Assembly: GCA_037043455.1 (NCBI GenBank) | Contig: JAWPHD010003074.1 | Location: forward strand, 165,803-229,802 | DNA from: Cyrtodaria siliqua | Lineage: Eukaryota > Mollusca > Bivalvia > Adapedonta > Hiatellidae | Direction: 5' to 3' | Length of the DNA: 64,000 bases | Shown here: positions 35,182 through 46,408 of the stretch, in pieces | Numbering within the stretch: the first letter of the stretch is position 1 | How the letters are laid out: every line of letters begins with the position of its first letter | Made by a program: the position numbers and the translations under genes | Notes under the pieces: model-generated | Told to the model about the DNA's origin: nothing | The model's input: only the letters and a program-made list of their open reading frames with translations | Database searches by the model: none

Positions 35182-37556
35182 TAAGAGTCACACGGCAATC
35201 TTGATTGTTTTAAAAAGTCACATGATTGTTTTAAAACCCGCAGCATCCCATTAATATGTCTACGTAACTTTTACATTTTCAGTCATTAGTATCCCTTATT
35301 TGTAAATAGTTCTACCAATATGTTTTTACATAAATTTTAATAACTTCCATTTGTCATTAGATTTCGCACAACACAATATGACCTATTTATGTGTCAACGT
35401 GCTGTACAACACCATTCTTTCATTCGTTAATTATTACCGGTAGTAATTATTTAAGCAATTTCGAGTCAACAGTTTTTGCATGTTAGTTAAGGGGTCGCAG
35501 TCCGCTTGGAGTAGGTGGCGGGTGGTAAAAATGACAATTTCAAAAACGTGCACATTGGCAAGGAGTAAGTATTGGTGAGAACAATTTCTGCATATTTCCT
35601 TATATTGCATTATAATAAGTGAATTGTTGTAGGTTATTTGTAAATATATTTGTAAATAAGTTAACAGGTTAGGAAAAACGATTTTCTTTTACAACTTCAT
35701 TACATATGCGTCCAAACAGGCAATGTGGTTGTTTTATTCTGAAAACAAATGTACTAATATATAGTCCATTCATCTGTGAAGAATATCTTGAGAAGAAATA
35801 ATCCTTGAAAGTGTTTACACTTTGAAATCCTTATTTCTATGACCACACTATTACTACCCATTTTATGAATATCTGAAACAAAAGCAAGACAATCTTACGA
35901 TTTCTGAAAATGCCCTATATCCCATTACAGAAATATTTTACTTATAGTATAGTAGGACGGGGGCATTTTCAGAAATCGTAAGACTGTGTTGCTTTTGTTT
36001 CAGATATTCATCAAATGAGTAGTAATAGTGTGTTAAAACGGATACATATGTGTTTACAACTCTGGTGCCAGTGATTATTGTTATATCTGCAATGATCAAT
36101 AAAACAAGATTATAGATGCAGGTGTCGTTTCATGTTTATGAATTACTTCCCCTGAACACAATACGCCGTTTACAACATTATTGACGCAGTTCAACTCTGA
36201 TTTCTTTTTTTTAACGAAGACACCGTGTTGTAAGTTTAGTAATTAACATGTATATTATGTGCTTCTATTCATACTGTATTGATATGCATAAAAATCAGGT
36301 CCAGCATGATTGTATTGTCTCTTTTGCGCGTATTAATGTGTTGTAGATTCGCATCGAACATGTTTCGTACCTTTTTCGTACTATGTTATCTGTAAACCAT
36401 ATAATGCTGATTAATGTCCTAAAGTACTATCTAAAACTGCAAATATTCATCTTTCAACATTTGCATACCAGATGTTAATTTCTCTTTTTTTTTCACCAAT
36501 TGTATGACAATGTGCTTGTACATTTCAGCCTTTACCTTCAAATATAACGGATCGCGGTTTGATTATACTCTACCACCCCACAAGACAGAAAATTTCTAAA
36601 TAATTTGTGCATTTCTCTTTATTGTGGAACTGGCACTAACTGCACATTTGCATAGGAAATACAGTGTTGAAATTGCATTTTCTTCAGATACAGTGTGGTG
36701 ATAGAAATAAGAATTTCAAAGTGTAAAAACTTTCATGGATTATTTCTTCTCAAGATATTCTTCACAGATGAATGGACTGTATAATAGTGTATTTGCTTTC
36801 AGAATACAACAACCACATTGACTGTTTGGTCGCAACTTATTTACAAATAACCTACATCAATTCACTTATTAAAATGCAATATAAAGAAATATGCAGAAAT
36901 TGTTCTCACCAATGTGTACATTTTTGAGAAATTGTGTTTTTCTTTTTCACTTTGGGGAGTACAGAATCATCGTAAGTAAAGAATCAGTTTCGGTTAAAAT
37001 TAAATTTTCTCAGCTTATCTAGTTTAGATTGTTTTAAAATTTCCCAGGCTTGACGATATATCATATAAGCATACATTTATGCAGCAGTAAAATGATTTGG
37101 TGCATTTTCCGTGCAAAATGTGTCACTAAGTGTAACACCTCAGAAAAAAATGATTCTTTACTACCCCAATGAAGTGTGTTTTGGAAACAAACAAAATCAT
37201 ACTGTCACAATAAACTGCGATATTAATATTTGCTGTTATAATAAATGGTAGGGACACAAGTCAAAATGTAATCATCAAATAAGTTAACTTGTTAAAGTTT
37301 TGCACTTCTAGAGATACAATGAAGTTATGTAAATATTCGTGCAAAAAAAATCAGTTATAGGACATAATTCCAGAAATGTTGCTATAATCATATAACTAAA
37401 AGGGTAAATCTAAATCAGAAACTAAATAGACATGTTCCATTCATTTTAAATTTGGATGTTTAAACCAAGTGATTCTATACCTCCCAAACAAGTGTATTGG
37501 ATTTATAAATCAAGGTGACAATTTTAAATCTTGAAGACTGCAGTGTGTCCCTTTAA
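35182..37556. mobile_element. 2.4-kb foldback element
   Basis: Possible outer ends are TTTAAGAGTCACACGGCAATC and its rough reverse complement near 37536-37556 (GTGTGTCCCTTTAA). Inside, arms 35500-35860 and 36670-36970 are inverted copies (for example, CATTCATCTGTGAAGAATAT). A second nested inverted repeat covers 35840-35920 and 35955-36035 (GATTTCTGAAAATGCCC / GGGCATTTTCAGAAATC). No coding sequence. It may be one element with nested insertions. Confidence 0.6.
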
Positions 37557-37599
37557 TACAATAATCAAGCAGCTTAAAGCTACACAATCCCGATAAAAT

Positions 37600-37970
37600 A
37601 ATACAATAATCAAGCAGCTTAAGGACACATTTCCCAACGCTACTTGGTCATTGAAAAAGCATGGGAAGCTTGAATATTTACAGCCAGCACGCTTCATGGC
37701 TGATCAACACAGGTATATAAATTGAGGCCCACTCTGTTTTTTATTTGTATAGCATTCATTAATTTGTATAGCATTCATTAAAGTAAATTACAAAGTGTTG
37801 TTAAGCTATTCTTACCCTCAATATAGCAATGCTATACAAATAAAAACTAAGAGCGGGCCTCAATTTATATACCCGAGTTGATCAGCCATGAAGCGTGCTG
37901 GCTGTAAATATTCAAGCTTCCCGTGCTTTTTCAATGACCAAGTATCGTTGGGGAAATGTGTCCTGAAACA
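37600..37970. mobile_element. ~370-bp palindromic element
   Basis: The left arm 37615-37745 (GACACATTTCCCAACGCTAC … GGCCCACTCTGTTTTTTATT) pairs with the right arm 37835-37968. Arm identity is high. An AT-rich centre contains a duplicated ATTTGTATAGCATTCATTAA. It is a foldback transposon-like element without coding capacity. Confidence 0.8.
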
Positions 37971-38825
37971 TAACTGACCGCATATTCAGTTTTCTTCACA
38001 ATCACACAAATAACATGGGGGTAGCTAGAGAACAAATTCATAGCCATTATACATTTCTCCCAACCGCCCACATGAAACAAAGTGGATACAAAAAGTATCT
38101 TAAACATTTCATTTTTACATTAAATGAACCAAATAAGTTCAAAATTTTGATTCCATATGTGCACAGGTACACATGTATTATTGTTCGGCACACTTGTTTC
38201 AACCAAAGATTTTCCTGCAGTAGCTTGAGCAATTCAAATAATACGTACACATCATTACCACTAAAAATACCTCAGTTTTGAAAATCGGTTGAGAAGTACA
38301 TATTTTATAGTTCAAATGATTTTCTGATGGGACTTTTCCCATGTAAATTCGTTGGTGGGACAGCAGAAAATTAAGAAATTTCAAATAACTTCAGTTAGCT
38401 TTCATATTTGGCTATATAGAACTCCCAGGCTGTCTTTATTTACAAATATCCAACAGGATAAAAAATTCAAAAAAAACAACCTTTGGAAAGTAACGTATTT
38501 TCATTTACTGCTAAAAATGTCTGTTTCACTGACATACAACTTATTTAGCATGTTTAGTTACTACATGAATTTTTCTGCAAAGTCAAAAAAACTTTTGGCT
38601 GAAACAAGTGCCCCAAATAATAGATGTTACATATCTTAAGTTCTATAACATGTCCCCATACATTATCAGAGTGCTTTTCATTAAAGTTACAGAATTTTCC
38701 TATCAAATTCAGTATCCCACATTCCGATTCCTAAGCTAAGTAAAGTTGATGGCTTTCCTATGCCATCCTGAAATACAAATGTTGAGACCAAGTTGATGGT
38801 TTCGTATACCACAGGGCTTTCCTAA
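37971..38825. other. gene-free region
   Basis: Short frames occur on both strands but none has a domain, splice context or composition supporting a gene. I see nothing else in it. Confidence 0.5.
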
Positions 38826-39230
38826 ACCCCCTACATATATATAATGGTGTATATAATATACTGTTCTTTCTTTGAATTAAGACTATTCCATTTATGTGAC
38901 AAAGGGATGTTTTGGGGAAAATGACTGATCAGCAGCCATTATAGTCGTGCTTAGCGGGTTAAGGGTTAAAGGTACATTGTCCGTAAGTGAAGGATATATT
39001 GTGTATGCATGAAAACATGAGCATAGACCCAAATAAGTCCGTAGTAATGCATGAACTTGTGAATTTGAAACGCTGGGACCTCAGTATTTTGATCCATGCT
39101 TCCACATGCGCTTAAGGTTTTGATTATAAACATTTAACAGTCCATTAAACACCCCTTTGTCACATAAATGGAATGGTCTTAATTCAACGAAAGAACAGTC
39201 CATAAAATATATGTAGGGGGTTAAGGTTTA
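38826..39230. mobile_element. composite inverted-repeat element
   Basis: AAGACTATTCCATTTATGTG at about 38880 is inverted at about 39160 (CACATAAATGGAATGGTCTT), with CCCCCTACATATATA and TATATGTAGGGGG outside. Inside lies TAAAGGTACATTGTCCGTAA, an end of the 53092-53600 family. The outer motif also occurs at 40259-40455 and 62110-62320. Confidence 0.6.
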
Positions 39231-39311
39231 ATAGCCAGTAGGTGGATGATTTACTTCTACTTTGGTTAGCTGAACGGCTACTTCTAGCAGTCATGTTAAA
39301 TCATCCACCTA

Positions 39312-39835
39312 CTTTTAAAGGGCCTCGTAGCAATCTTGATTTCTTTAAAATTCACGGCGTCCCATTAGTTTTTCTGTATAACTTGCATAATTGAATTATT
39401 AGAATAGTTCAATAGGAATTTCTTTTACATATTACTAAGGCCGACCATAAAAAATTGTTGGTTTGCTGTTTCCCTACCTACCCATGAGAAAGGGCCCTAT
39501 TCAAAACTTTTTGTAGCAATTTTTTTTTTTTTACTATCTTAAGTATATTTGTCTTTCATTTCTTAAGGTTTTTACTGTCTTCAGACACAAAAAAAAGTTT
39601 CAACTACCTTATAAAATCCTGGGTCGGGAAACAGCAAACAAATGTAATTTTGAGGATGGCCTAACTATGGATTATTTTGCAACTGCAATAATATACTTAA
39701 CAATTTGGTAAAATAACAAAGACAATTGAAATCTCATATATTTATTTAATTATATGCAAGCAAATGATACAGGAGTAATAAATCGAGGGGCTAATATTAA
39801 TGCTTGATATAAAACTTAATATTGAGTCCCTTTAA
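39312..39835. mobile_element. MITE interrupted by a second MITE
   Basis: The left part starts TTAAAGGGCCTCGTAGCAAT and resembles 54959-55282; the right part ends near GAGTCCCTTTAAAAC. A 225-bp element of another family is inserted at 39440-39663, with CTAA on both sides. Confidence 0.65.
39440..39663. mobile_element. ~225-bp MITE, GGCCGACC ends
   Basis: The left end GGCCGACCATAAAAAATTGT TGGTTTGCTGTTTCCC is inverted at the right (GGGAAACAGCAAACAAATGT … GAGGATGGCC). A second copy is at 53777-54022. CTAA on both sides may be the target duplication. Confidence 0.75.
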
Positions 39836-40258
39836 AACTTCTGCGCATAAACGAAGGGGAAACCCCCTGATACCATCCTGTGATATTGGATGTTTTATGT
39901 TTCTTACTCATGAAATGCTTGTGTTCAATCGATGATCTTTACGATGTATGTATGATTTACAACAAATCAACCCTTGCAATAGATTAATAGCTAATACTGG
40001 ACCAGAGAATATACAGTCAACATTAAAATAAATAAAAACAAGCATTTCCTTTGAAAATAAATAAAACAGATAAATAAGGCAATGCAAACACAGCATTAAT
40101 TGTTCTCACCAATGTGTAAAATTGAGCTTTGAACATTAAGTTATATATGTTAGTTATATATATGAATTGTAAAATATTACATATCATGTTTTCTGTTAAA
40201 ATTGCATTTTTAAATAAATATATATAATTTATGAGAGGTTGTGTTCATACTGATTAAC

Positions 40259-40455
40259 TCTTAGCCTGCTAAGGGCGACTACAACAGCCTTTGCAGCCAG
40301 TGTCAACCCAGATCAGTCTGCGAGTAATCAGGGTTTACAATGTCTGGCTGCTCAACAGTCATTTAACCAAAACACCCATTTGTAACATAAATGTAACGGT
40401 CCAAATTCAAAGAAAGGACAGTCCATTATATATTCATAGCGGGCTAAGGGTTAAT
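40259..40455. mobile_element. ~200-bp dispersed repeat, TTAACCCT-type
   Basis: GCCTTTGCAGCCAGTGTCAA, ATCAGGGTTTACAATGTCTG and CATTTGTAACATAAATGTAA are shared with 62105-62325 and in reverse with 50360-50490. Ends read CTTAGCCTGCTAAGGG and GCGGGCTAAGGGTTAA. Confidence 0.65.
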
Positions 40456-40477
40456 TTATATGGTATACAGTAGTCAA

Positions 40478-41315
40478 TGAATTGGGGTTTTAAGGCGCAC
40501 CAACACATGAAAAGGTTATATGGCGCTTAACAGGCATGAACATGCCAGGCTCATCTTCCATGTACATCGAGATAAAATATGGAAAATGGGCCTAGAACCT
40601 TCTCACCCTGAACTGCAGAGTTGCTGCAAATTCTATCGTAGAAACTCCATTTACGCTGGAGCCACGTTATTGTTTTTCTGCCAGTAGTCAAATCTGTATT
40701 AAGTGACCACCAAAGGGAAGAGGAAAAGTTCTACCCCTCTGCCTACCCCTCCAACAGGATCTGCAATGGCCCTATTATTTGCCCCCTGACCAAACATCAA
40801 AGGGAAGAGGAAAAGTGGTCTGATAACAGTTAAACAGGTGACCTCTATATACAGGTACATTAAAATATATCTGGGAACTAAAATTTTGTCTCTTAATGCA
40901 GGTGGTCTCATAAAGCGTGTTTTACTGTACAGGTGACCTCTATATACAGGTACATTAAAATATATCTGGGAACTAAAATTTTGTCTCTTAATGCAGGTGG
41001 TCTCATAAAGCGTGTTTTACTGTATGTGTTTGTCAGTTTCAAACCCCGCATTCATATGAATTGAATTGCGGTTTTAAGGCGCACCAACATATGAAAGGTT
41101 ATATGGCGCCTAACAGACATGAACATGCCAGGCTCATCCTCCATCGAGATAAAATATGGAAAATGGGCCTAGAACCTTCTCACCCTGAACTGCAGAGTTG
41201 CTGCAAATTCTATCGTAGAAACTCCATTTACGCTGGAGCCACGTTTATTGTTTTTTGCCACTGCTCTTTTGATGTGAGCGAAATGGCACCTGAAACAATG
41301 CAGGGATCATGATGA
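40478..41315. repeat. local duplications (SINE tail and 98-bp direct repeat)
   Basis: About 200 bp at 40478-40680 recur at 41056-41255 (GGTTTTAAGGCGCACCAACA, AATGGGCCTAGAACCTTCTC). Between them a 98-bp segment starting ACAGGTGACCTCTATATACA is repeated back to back at 40833 and 40931. Partial copies of the first motif are at 45550, 48825 and 49675. Confidence 0.8.
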
Positions 41316-41504
41316 AGACCTTTAATGAACATGAACAAAAAATGGTAAAACGAACATGAATTTGGGGGAATTCTACCTCTCTGCCTACCCCTCCAAAGGG
41401 ATCTGCAGTGGCCCTATTCTTTCCCCAGTGACCAACGGGGCCCCCGGGAACCACTCTATGACGACGGGACTAAACAGACTGCAGCATTAAAGTAAACCAA
41501 AGCT

Positions 41505-42185
41505 AATGGTCTTTCAAAAGGTTCTAGCCACCCTCAGATGGATATTCCAAATGGAGTAAACTGTCATATTTTTAAAAGCACCCACGCATCCTCAGTTTGT
41601 TTTAATGGAACAGTTTTTTAACCTGTGACCAAAATTTATACATGTTAAGGGACTAAGGGATTGTTGCATTAAAAAAAACAAGGTTAAGGGCCCTTCAAAA
41701 GGTTCTAGCCACCCTCATATGGATATTCCAAATGGAGTAAACTGTCATTTTTTTAAAAGCACCCACACATCCTCAGTTTGTTTTAATGGAACAACTCTTT
41801 AACCCATTGGCCAAATTAACGTTACAACTGATTTTGGAGACTTCAAGAGATTGTTGCATTAAAGTAAACCAGAGCTTAGGGCCCTTCAAAAGGTTCTAGC
41901 CACCCTCAGATGGATATTCCAAATGGAGTAAACTGTCATATTTTTAAAAGCACCCACACACATTGTTTTAATGGAACACTTTTTTTAACCCTGCGACCAA
42001 ACGTTATACATGTGTTAAGGGACTAAGAGATTGTTGCATTAAAACAAAAAAGGGTTAAGGGCCCTTCAAAAGGTTCTAGCCTCCCTCATATGGATATTCC
42101 AAATGGAGTAAACTGTCATATTTTCAAAAGCACCCACGCACCCTCAGTTTGTTTTAATGAAACAGTTCTTTAACCACTTGGCCAA
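41505..42185. repeat. four tandem copies of a ~185-bp unit
   Basis: Units begin near 41510, 41692, 41880 and 42060 with CCTTCAAAAGGTTCTAGCCA and contain TGGATATTCCAAATGGAGTA and CCTCAGTTTGTTTTAATGGA. Copies differ by small indels. Confidence 0.85.
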
Positions 42186-45000
42186 TGTGATCTTAAGAAA
42201 AAGTAAAAGAAAAGAAGCGTATTGTTCCTATATCACTTTAATAAAGCCAACTGCATTCTCATTCACATATTAATAAATTATTAATAAATAGATCGACACA
42301 TCTAAACCAAAAAAAAGCTAACATTTTAATAAAGTACAATCATGCATACACAAACAGAAACGTTGTAAGCTGTGCATTCTCGCTTGCCAGAGTTCCACAG
42401 CGGTACCCTCAGTCGATCCTCTGGCTCAATCCGTCTTCGGAATATACTGACCAATCAGATGCATCCGTTTTAAGTTGGGCGGAGACAATGATCTATCGAT
42501 AATTAATTTTAAGAGCGGATATTTCTGTCCATTTAATTACAACGGACTAAAACTAATCACAATGTGCTTGTAATTAATCGTTTTAAAGTATATATTTTTT
42601 AAATAAAAATTTAAAGGGAATTGCTGCTCTTGAATATCTTCTGCGCATGCTGCACCTATTTATTGCGGATTTTAAACAGAGGTACGACTGAGGACATTTG
42701 TAACTTTGAGATGTGAGAGTGCAAGCTGTGTAGCTCATTTCGTTGATGCAAATATTAAATAAAATTCATACTTTAAACAAAAGTGATATTATGGTAGCAG
42801 AATGGCTAGGAAGATATTCAGATTTTGTCATCTGATGTATTTTTACACAGAAAATTATTAAAGAATATTGTCAAAATCTGTCCACAACCGTTTTTAAAAT
42901 TTCGAGTATAAAAACCCTAGCATTTCCCAGATAAGGAAGATATGCCGAGTTTCCAGGGGTACCGAGTTTATTTGTATCTTTTACAATATAGTTTTACATC
43001 CCTCCATTTATAGTTAAAATGACTTACTTGCAGCAGAAAATGCAACTAGAACTATCACTGGATGTGATGAATACCCCCGCTTGCAAAATTCAAAGTAAAA
43101 AAAAGAGGCATAATTCTGTAATAAGTTAGGCAATCAACATCAACAATGGAGGAGTATAAGGTCATCAGTTGTTATGTGTATATGAAATTTGGTAACAACC
43201 CGTTCAAAATAGTTTGAGAAATGCTATAATAAAAATGTGTTAGGTGACGGGACAAAAATGTGTTACGCGACAGCACGCTACGGACTGCGTGATTCCTATA
43301 TAGTCCCCACTTCAATTTGTGAAAGCGGGGCTATAATCAGAAATGCAGACAGAAGACAGCTGGGGACTATGTACAAATTGATGAACATGCAATATCTCAA
43401 TATTTCATATGCAATTATATAGAATTTTATGTACATTTATATCTGAACTCTTAATACACAAAAATAGTTTATACATTGAATCATTAACAGCCATAGTGCA
43501 TGCAACACATATATTTAAAGAAATAAAATTATTAAAACAAAACCATTTATAGTATAAGAATTATCACAATTAATTTCACTGTATATATATAGATTCTAGG
43601 TTCATACTGCTTTAAATGGAAAATGTTTTAAACAACCTTTTTTTAATACGTTTTTAGTTGTTTAATCCCGTCTGTACACAAATGCCTTTCATACAAATTT
43701 CCAATATTTTTACATATATTATATATGAGTACATCAGGCTTTTCAAAGGGGTCTAGGGGTCCGACTTAAAATTGACAAATAATGCTATCTTCTATTTTAA
43801 AGCGCCTAAACATAATGAATGATCCTAAAAATGACCCCTTAGTTACAAGGAAATTCATTCTGTACAGTAATACGTGCTATCCTAGGTTACGCACCAGGGT
43901 TAATTTCAGCACTGTATGCCCGATTCCGTCCTAGCTATATGGTGTATTCGAAGTTTAAACCTTAACAATATTGTTCGAACATCATATTTTGATGGATATA
44001 AGTGTTATATCATGAATTGAAACATATTTATAATGTAAGATATTTCTAAAAAAATCCTGATGTACTCCCTTTAAAAATAATAAAATAAATTATTGTTATT
44101 TCACCATTAGACAAATGCTCCCAACATTTGTTGCCAATCCTTGATAAATTACAAAATGTAAGTTTTGATAATTATTTAAAACCCTTCATTTTCACTGCAG
44201 TGAAAATATTTACAAGGAAAATATGTTATATACAATATTTCACTTATATAGACCATTTTTACATGGGCTACTCCATTAAAACATACATGGGGCACTTTGA
44301 AATCGAACACCCGCCCATAGATGCAAAATTGAGTTAACACCAGCAATTGCCTTCCTGGAACAGCCCTAATATTGTTTGCAAAATAAAACAGTGATTTATT
44401 CAATTATGAATCAGCGTGTTGTTCAAATGTAAAACAAATTTTCACTCGCGCTGCAGGCTCGTGAAATATTTATTGCACAACTGAGCGACAAAAACAATAA
44501 TTAATAATAAAACAAATCAACTTGTGTAAGTCATTTCATTTACACAATATTTCATTAGGCACAACATCTGTTCAACTTTGCAGTAAAAAAATAAAATATT
44601 TTCGCTCTGATTTTTTGAAAGATCTTGATATGTATGTTACTATACTATAAACGACATTTAATTATCCATGAAGGATAAAATACATATGTATGCAAATGCA
44701 AAAACAGATGGCAACAATACCTGGAGTTGAAACAAAAAAAGAACAATGAGATGTAAAACAAATGCCCTAGCAACAGTCCTATATATTGAACTTCCAAAGA
44801 TAAATAAAGTGATACATTTGTCTGCGGGCATGCGTTTGTGTAGCTTACATTCCGAAGGACAACACGGCTGGTCAGACAGACAAACAGAGATCGAGAGTGT
44901 ATTCCGTTACCTCGGTATGAGATACAATGTACCCGTATACACATCTACCTCTGGTCGTAATGAAATGGCCAAACTGTAGCTCTACCCTGATATAGGGTTA
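42186..45000. other. gene-free region
   Basis: No coding region is supported. Around 42400-42720 the sequence is less AT-rich (ACCAATCAGATGCATC; CTGCGCATGC), but no transcript model can be built. A segment at 43790-43920 (AAAATGACCCCTTAGTTACA … GGTTACGCACCAGGGTTAA) is repeated at 48965-49060, so it is a dispersed repeat. Confidence 0.5.
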
Positions 45001-45007
45001 CAGGTCT

Positions 45008-45520
45008 GGTTGTAGACCACTGGCCCATTTAGGGTGTGGTACAATAGATACATGGCCCATTTAGGGTGTGGTAAAATAGACTCTTGGCCCATTTAGAGTG
45101 TGGTGCAGTAGACCAATGGCCTATATAGAGTGTGGTACAATAGACCCTTGGCCCATTTAGAGTGGTAAAATAGACCCTTGACGTGTACAATAGACCCTTG
45201 GCCCATTTAGGGCATGGTACAATAGACACCTGGCCCAATTAAGGTGTTGTACAACAGACCCATGGCCAATTTAAGGTGTTGTTTGGTCCCATTTAGAGTG
45301 TGGTACAATATACCCCTGGCCCATTTAGGGTGTGGTACAATAGACACATTTCCCATTTAGAGTGTGGTACACCTGTCTCTTGGCCCACTTAGGGTGTGGT
45401 ACAATAGACCCTTGGCTCATTTCGGGTGTGACACAATAGACTCTTGGCCAGTCAAGGGTGTGATACAATAGATTCCTGACCAATTTAGGGTGTGGTACAA
45501 TAGTATGTTGGTCAAATTAC
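45008..45520. repeat. 32-bp tandem repeat, about 15 copies
   Basis: The unit TGGCCCATTTAGGGTGTGGT ACAATAGAC-type is 32 bp, with variation and some shortened copies. A minus-strand frame at 45029-45238 is a translation of this repeat. Confidence 0.85.
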
Positions 45521-45540
45521 AGTACAGATAGGGGGTGGAC

Positions 45541-46408
45541 TAATTGATTATGAAATGAATTGGGGTTTTAAGGCGCACTAACACATGAAAGGTTATATGG
45601 CGCCTAACAGGAATGAACATGCCAGGCTCATCCTCCATGTACATCGAGATAAAATATGGATAATGTGAATTATTTCATAAATAAATATGATCTATACATA
45701 TAAAGAATCTTGCACTAAAAAAAAAGATTGTCACAAAGTTCCGTTTTGATTCAGAGATAAATAAACAAACATAAAGCAAAGAAATAAAACAAGATGAACA
45801 AATGTAAAATGACAATAATTACGTTAGCAATCCAGTGTAACTAGTGTAGGACTTCGCATCTCGCAGAAAAGCTGGCGTTTAATATTACTAGTAACGAAAT
45901 AGGCCGAATATGGTACGTAGTTTAGCTTGTTACAAAGCCATTTAAAAATATACATCACTTAAAATAACGGCCTGGGAGAGATTATACCATTATAATTATT
46001 TTTTTTAATATTTCACTAGTGGTATAATTATTAAAATAGCACGGACATCACGCTGTCCGATGTTATGTGATGTTACATGTATGTTACGAGTATGTTACGA
46101 GTTTTGGGATAAAATCATATTCGTGCCAATTATTATATATTTAAATGTAAGCAGTCCCATCGTTTCATTTCTGCCAACTTCTTCACTAAATTTATTAATA
46201 AACTGATCATGTCAGAGCCTTGTCCATGGGACGGCGTTGTAAACCAAGAGGTCCCGTTTTCCAAGCATGTCAAAGAACCATAGGATTCTATTCCATATTG
46301 ACAATAGGGCACGTTTTTCAAATTCCCAAGCATTCTTCCTATCTCTTGGGGTGGGTGGTTCAAAATAACCTTTGTGCTGAAATGGGTTATACGGGGCACC
46401 AATACAAC
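45541..46408. other. SINE tail and anonymous sequence
   Basis: A SINE-tail copy (TGGGGTTTTAAGGCGCACTA) lies at 45550-45660, and a SINE-like segment with AAGCATGTCAAAGAACCATA GGATT at 46215-46345. I see no gene. Confidence 0.5.
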
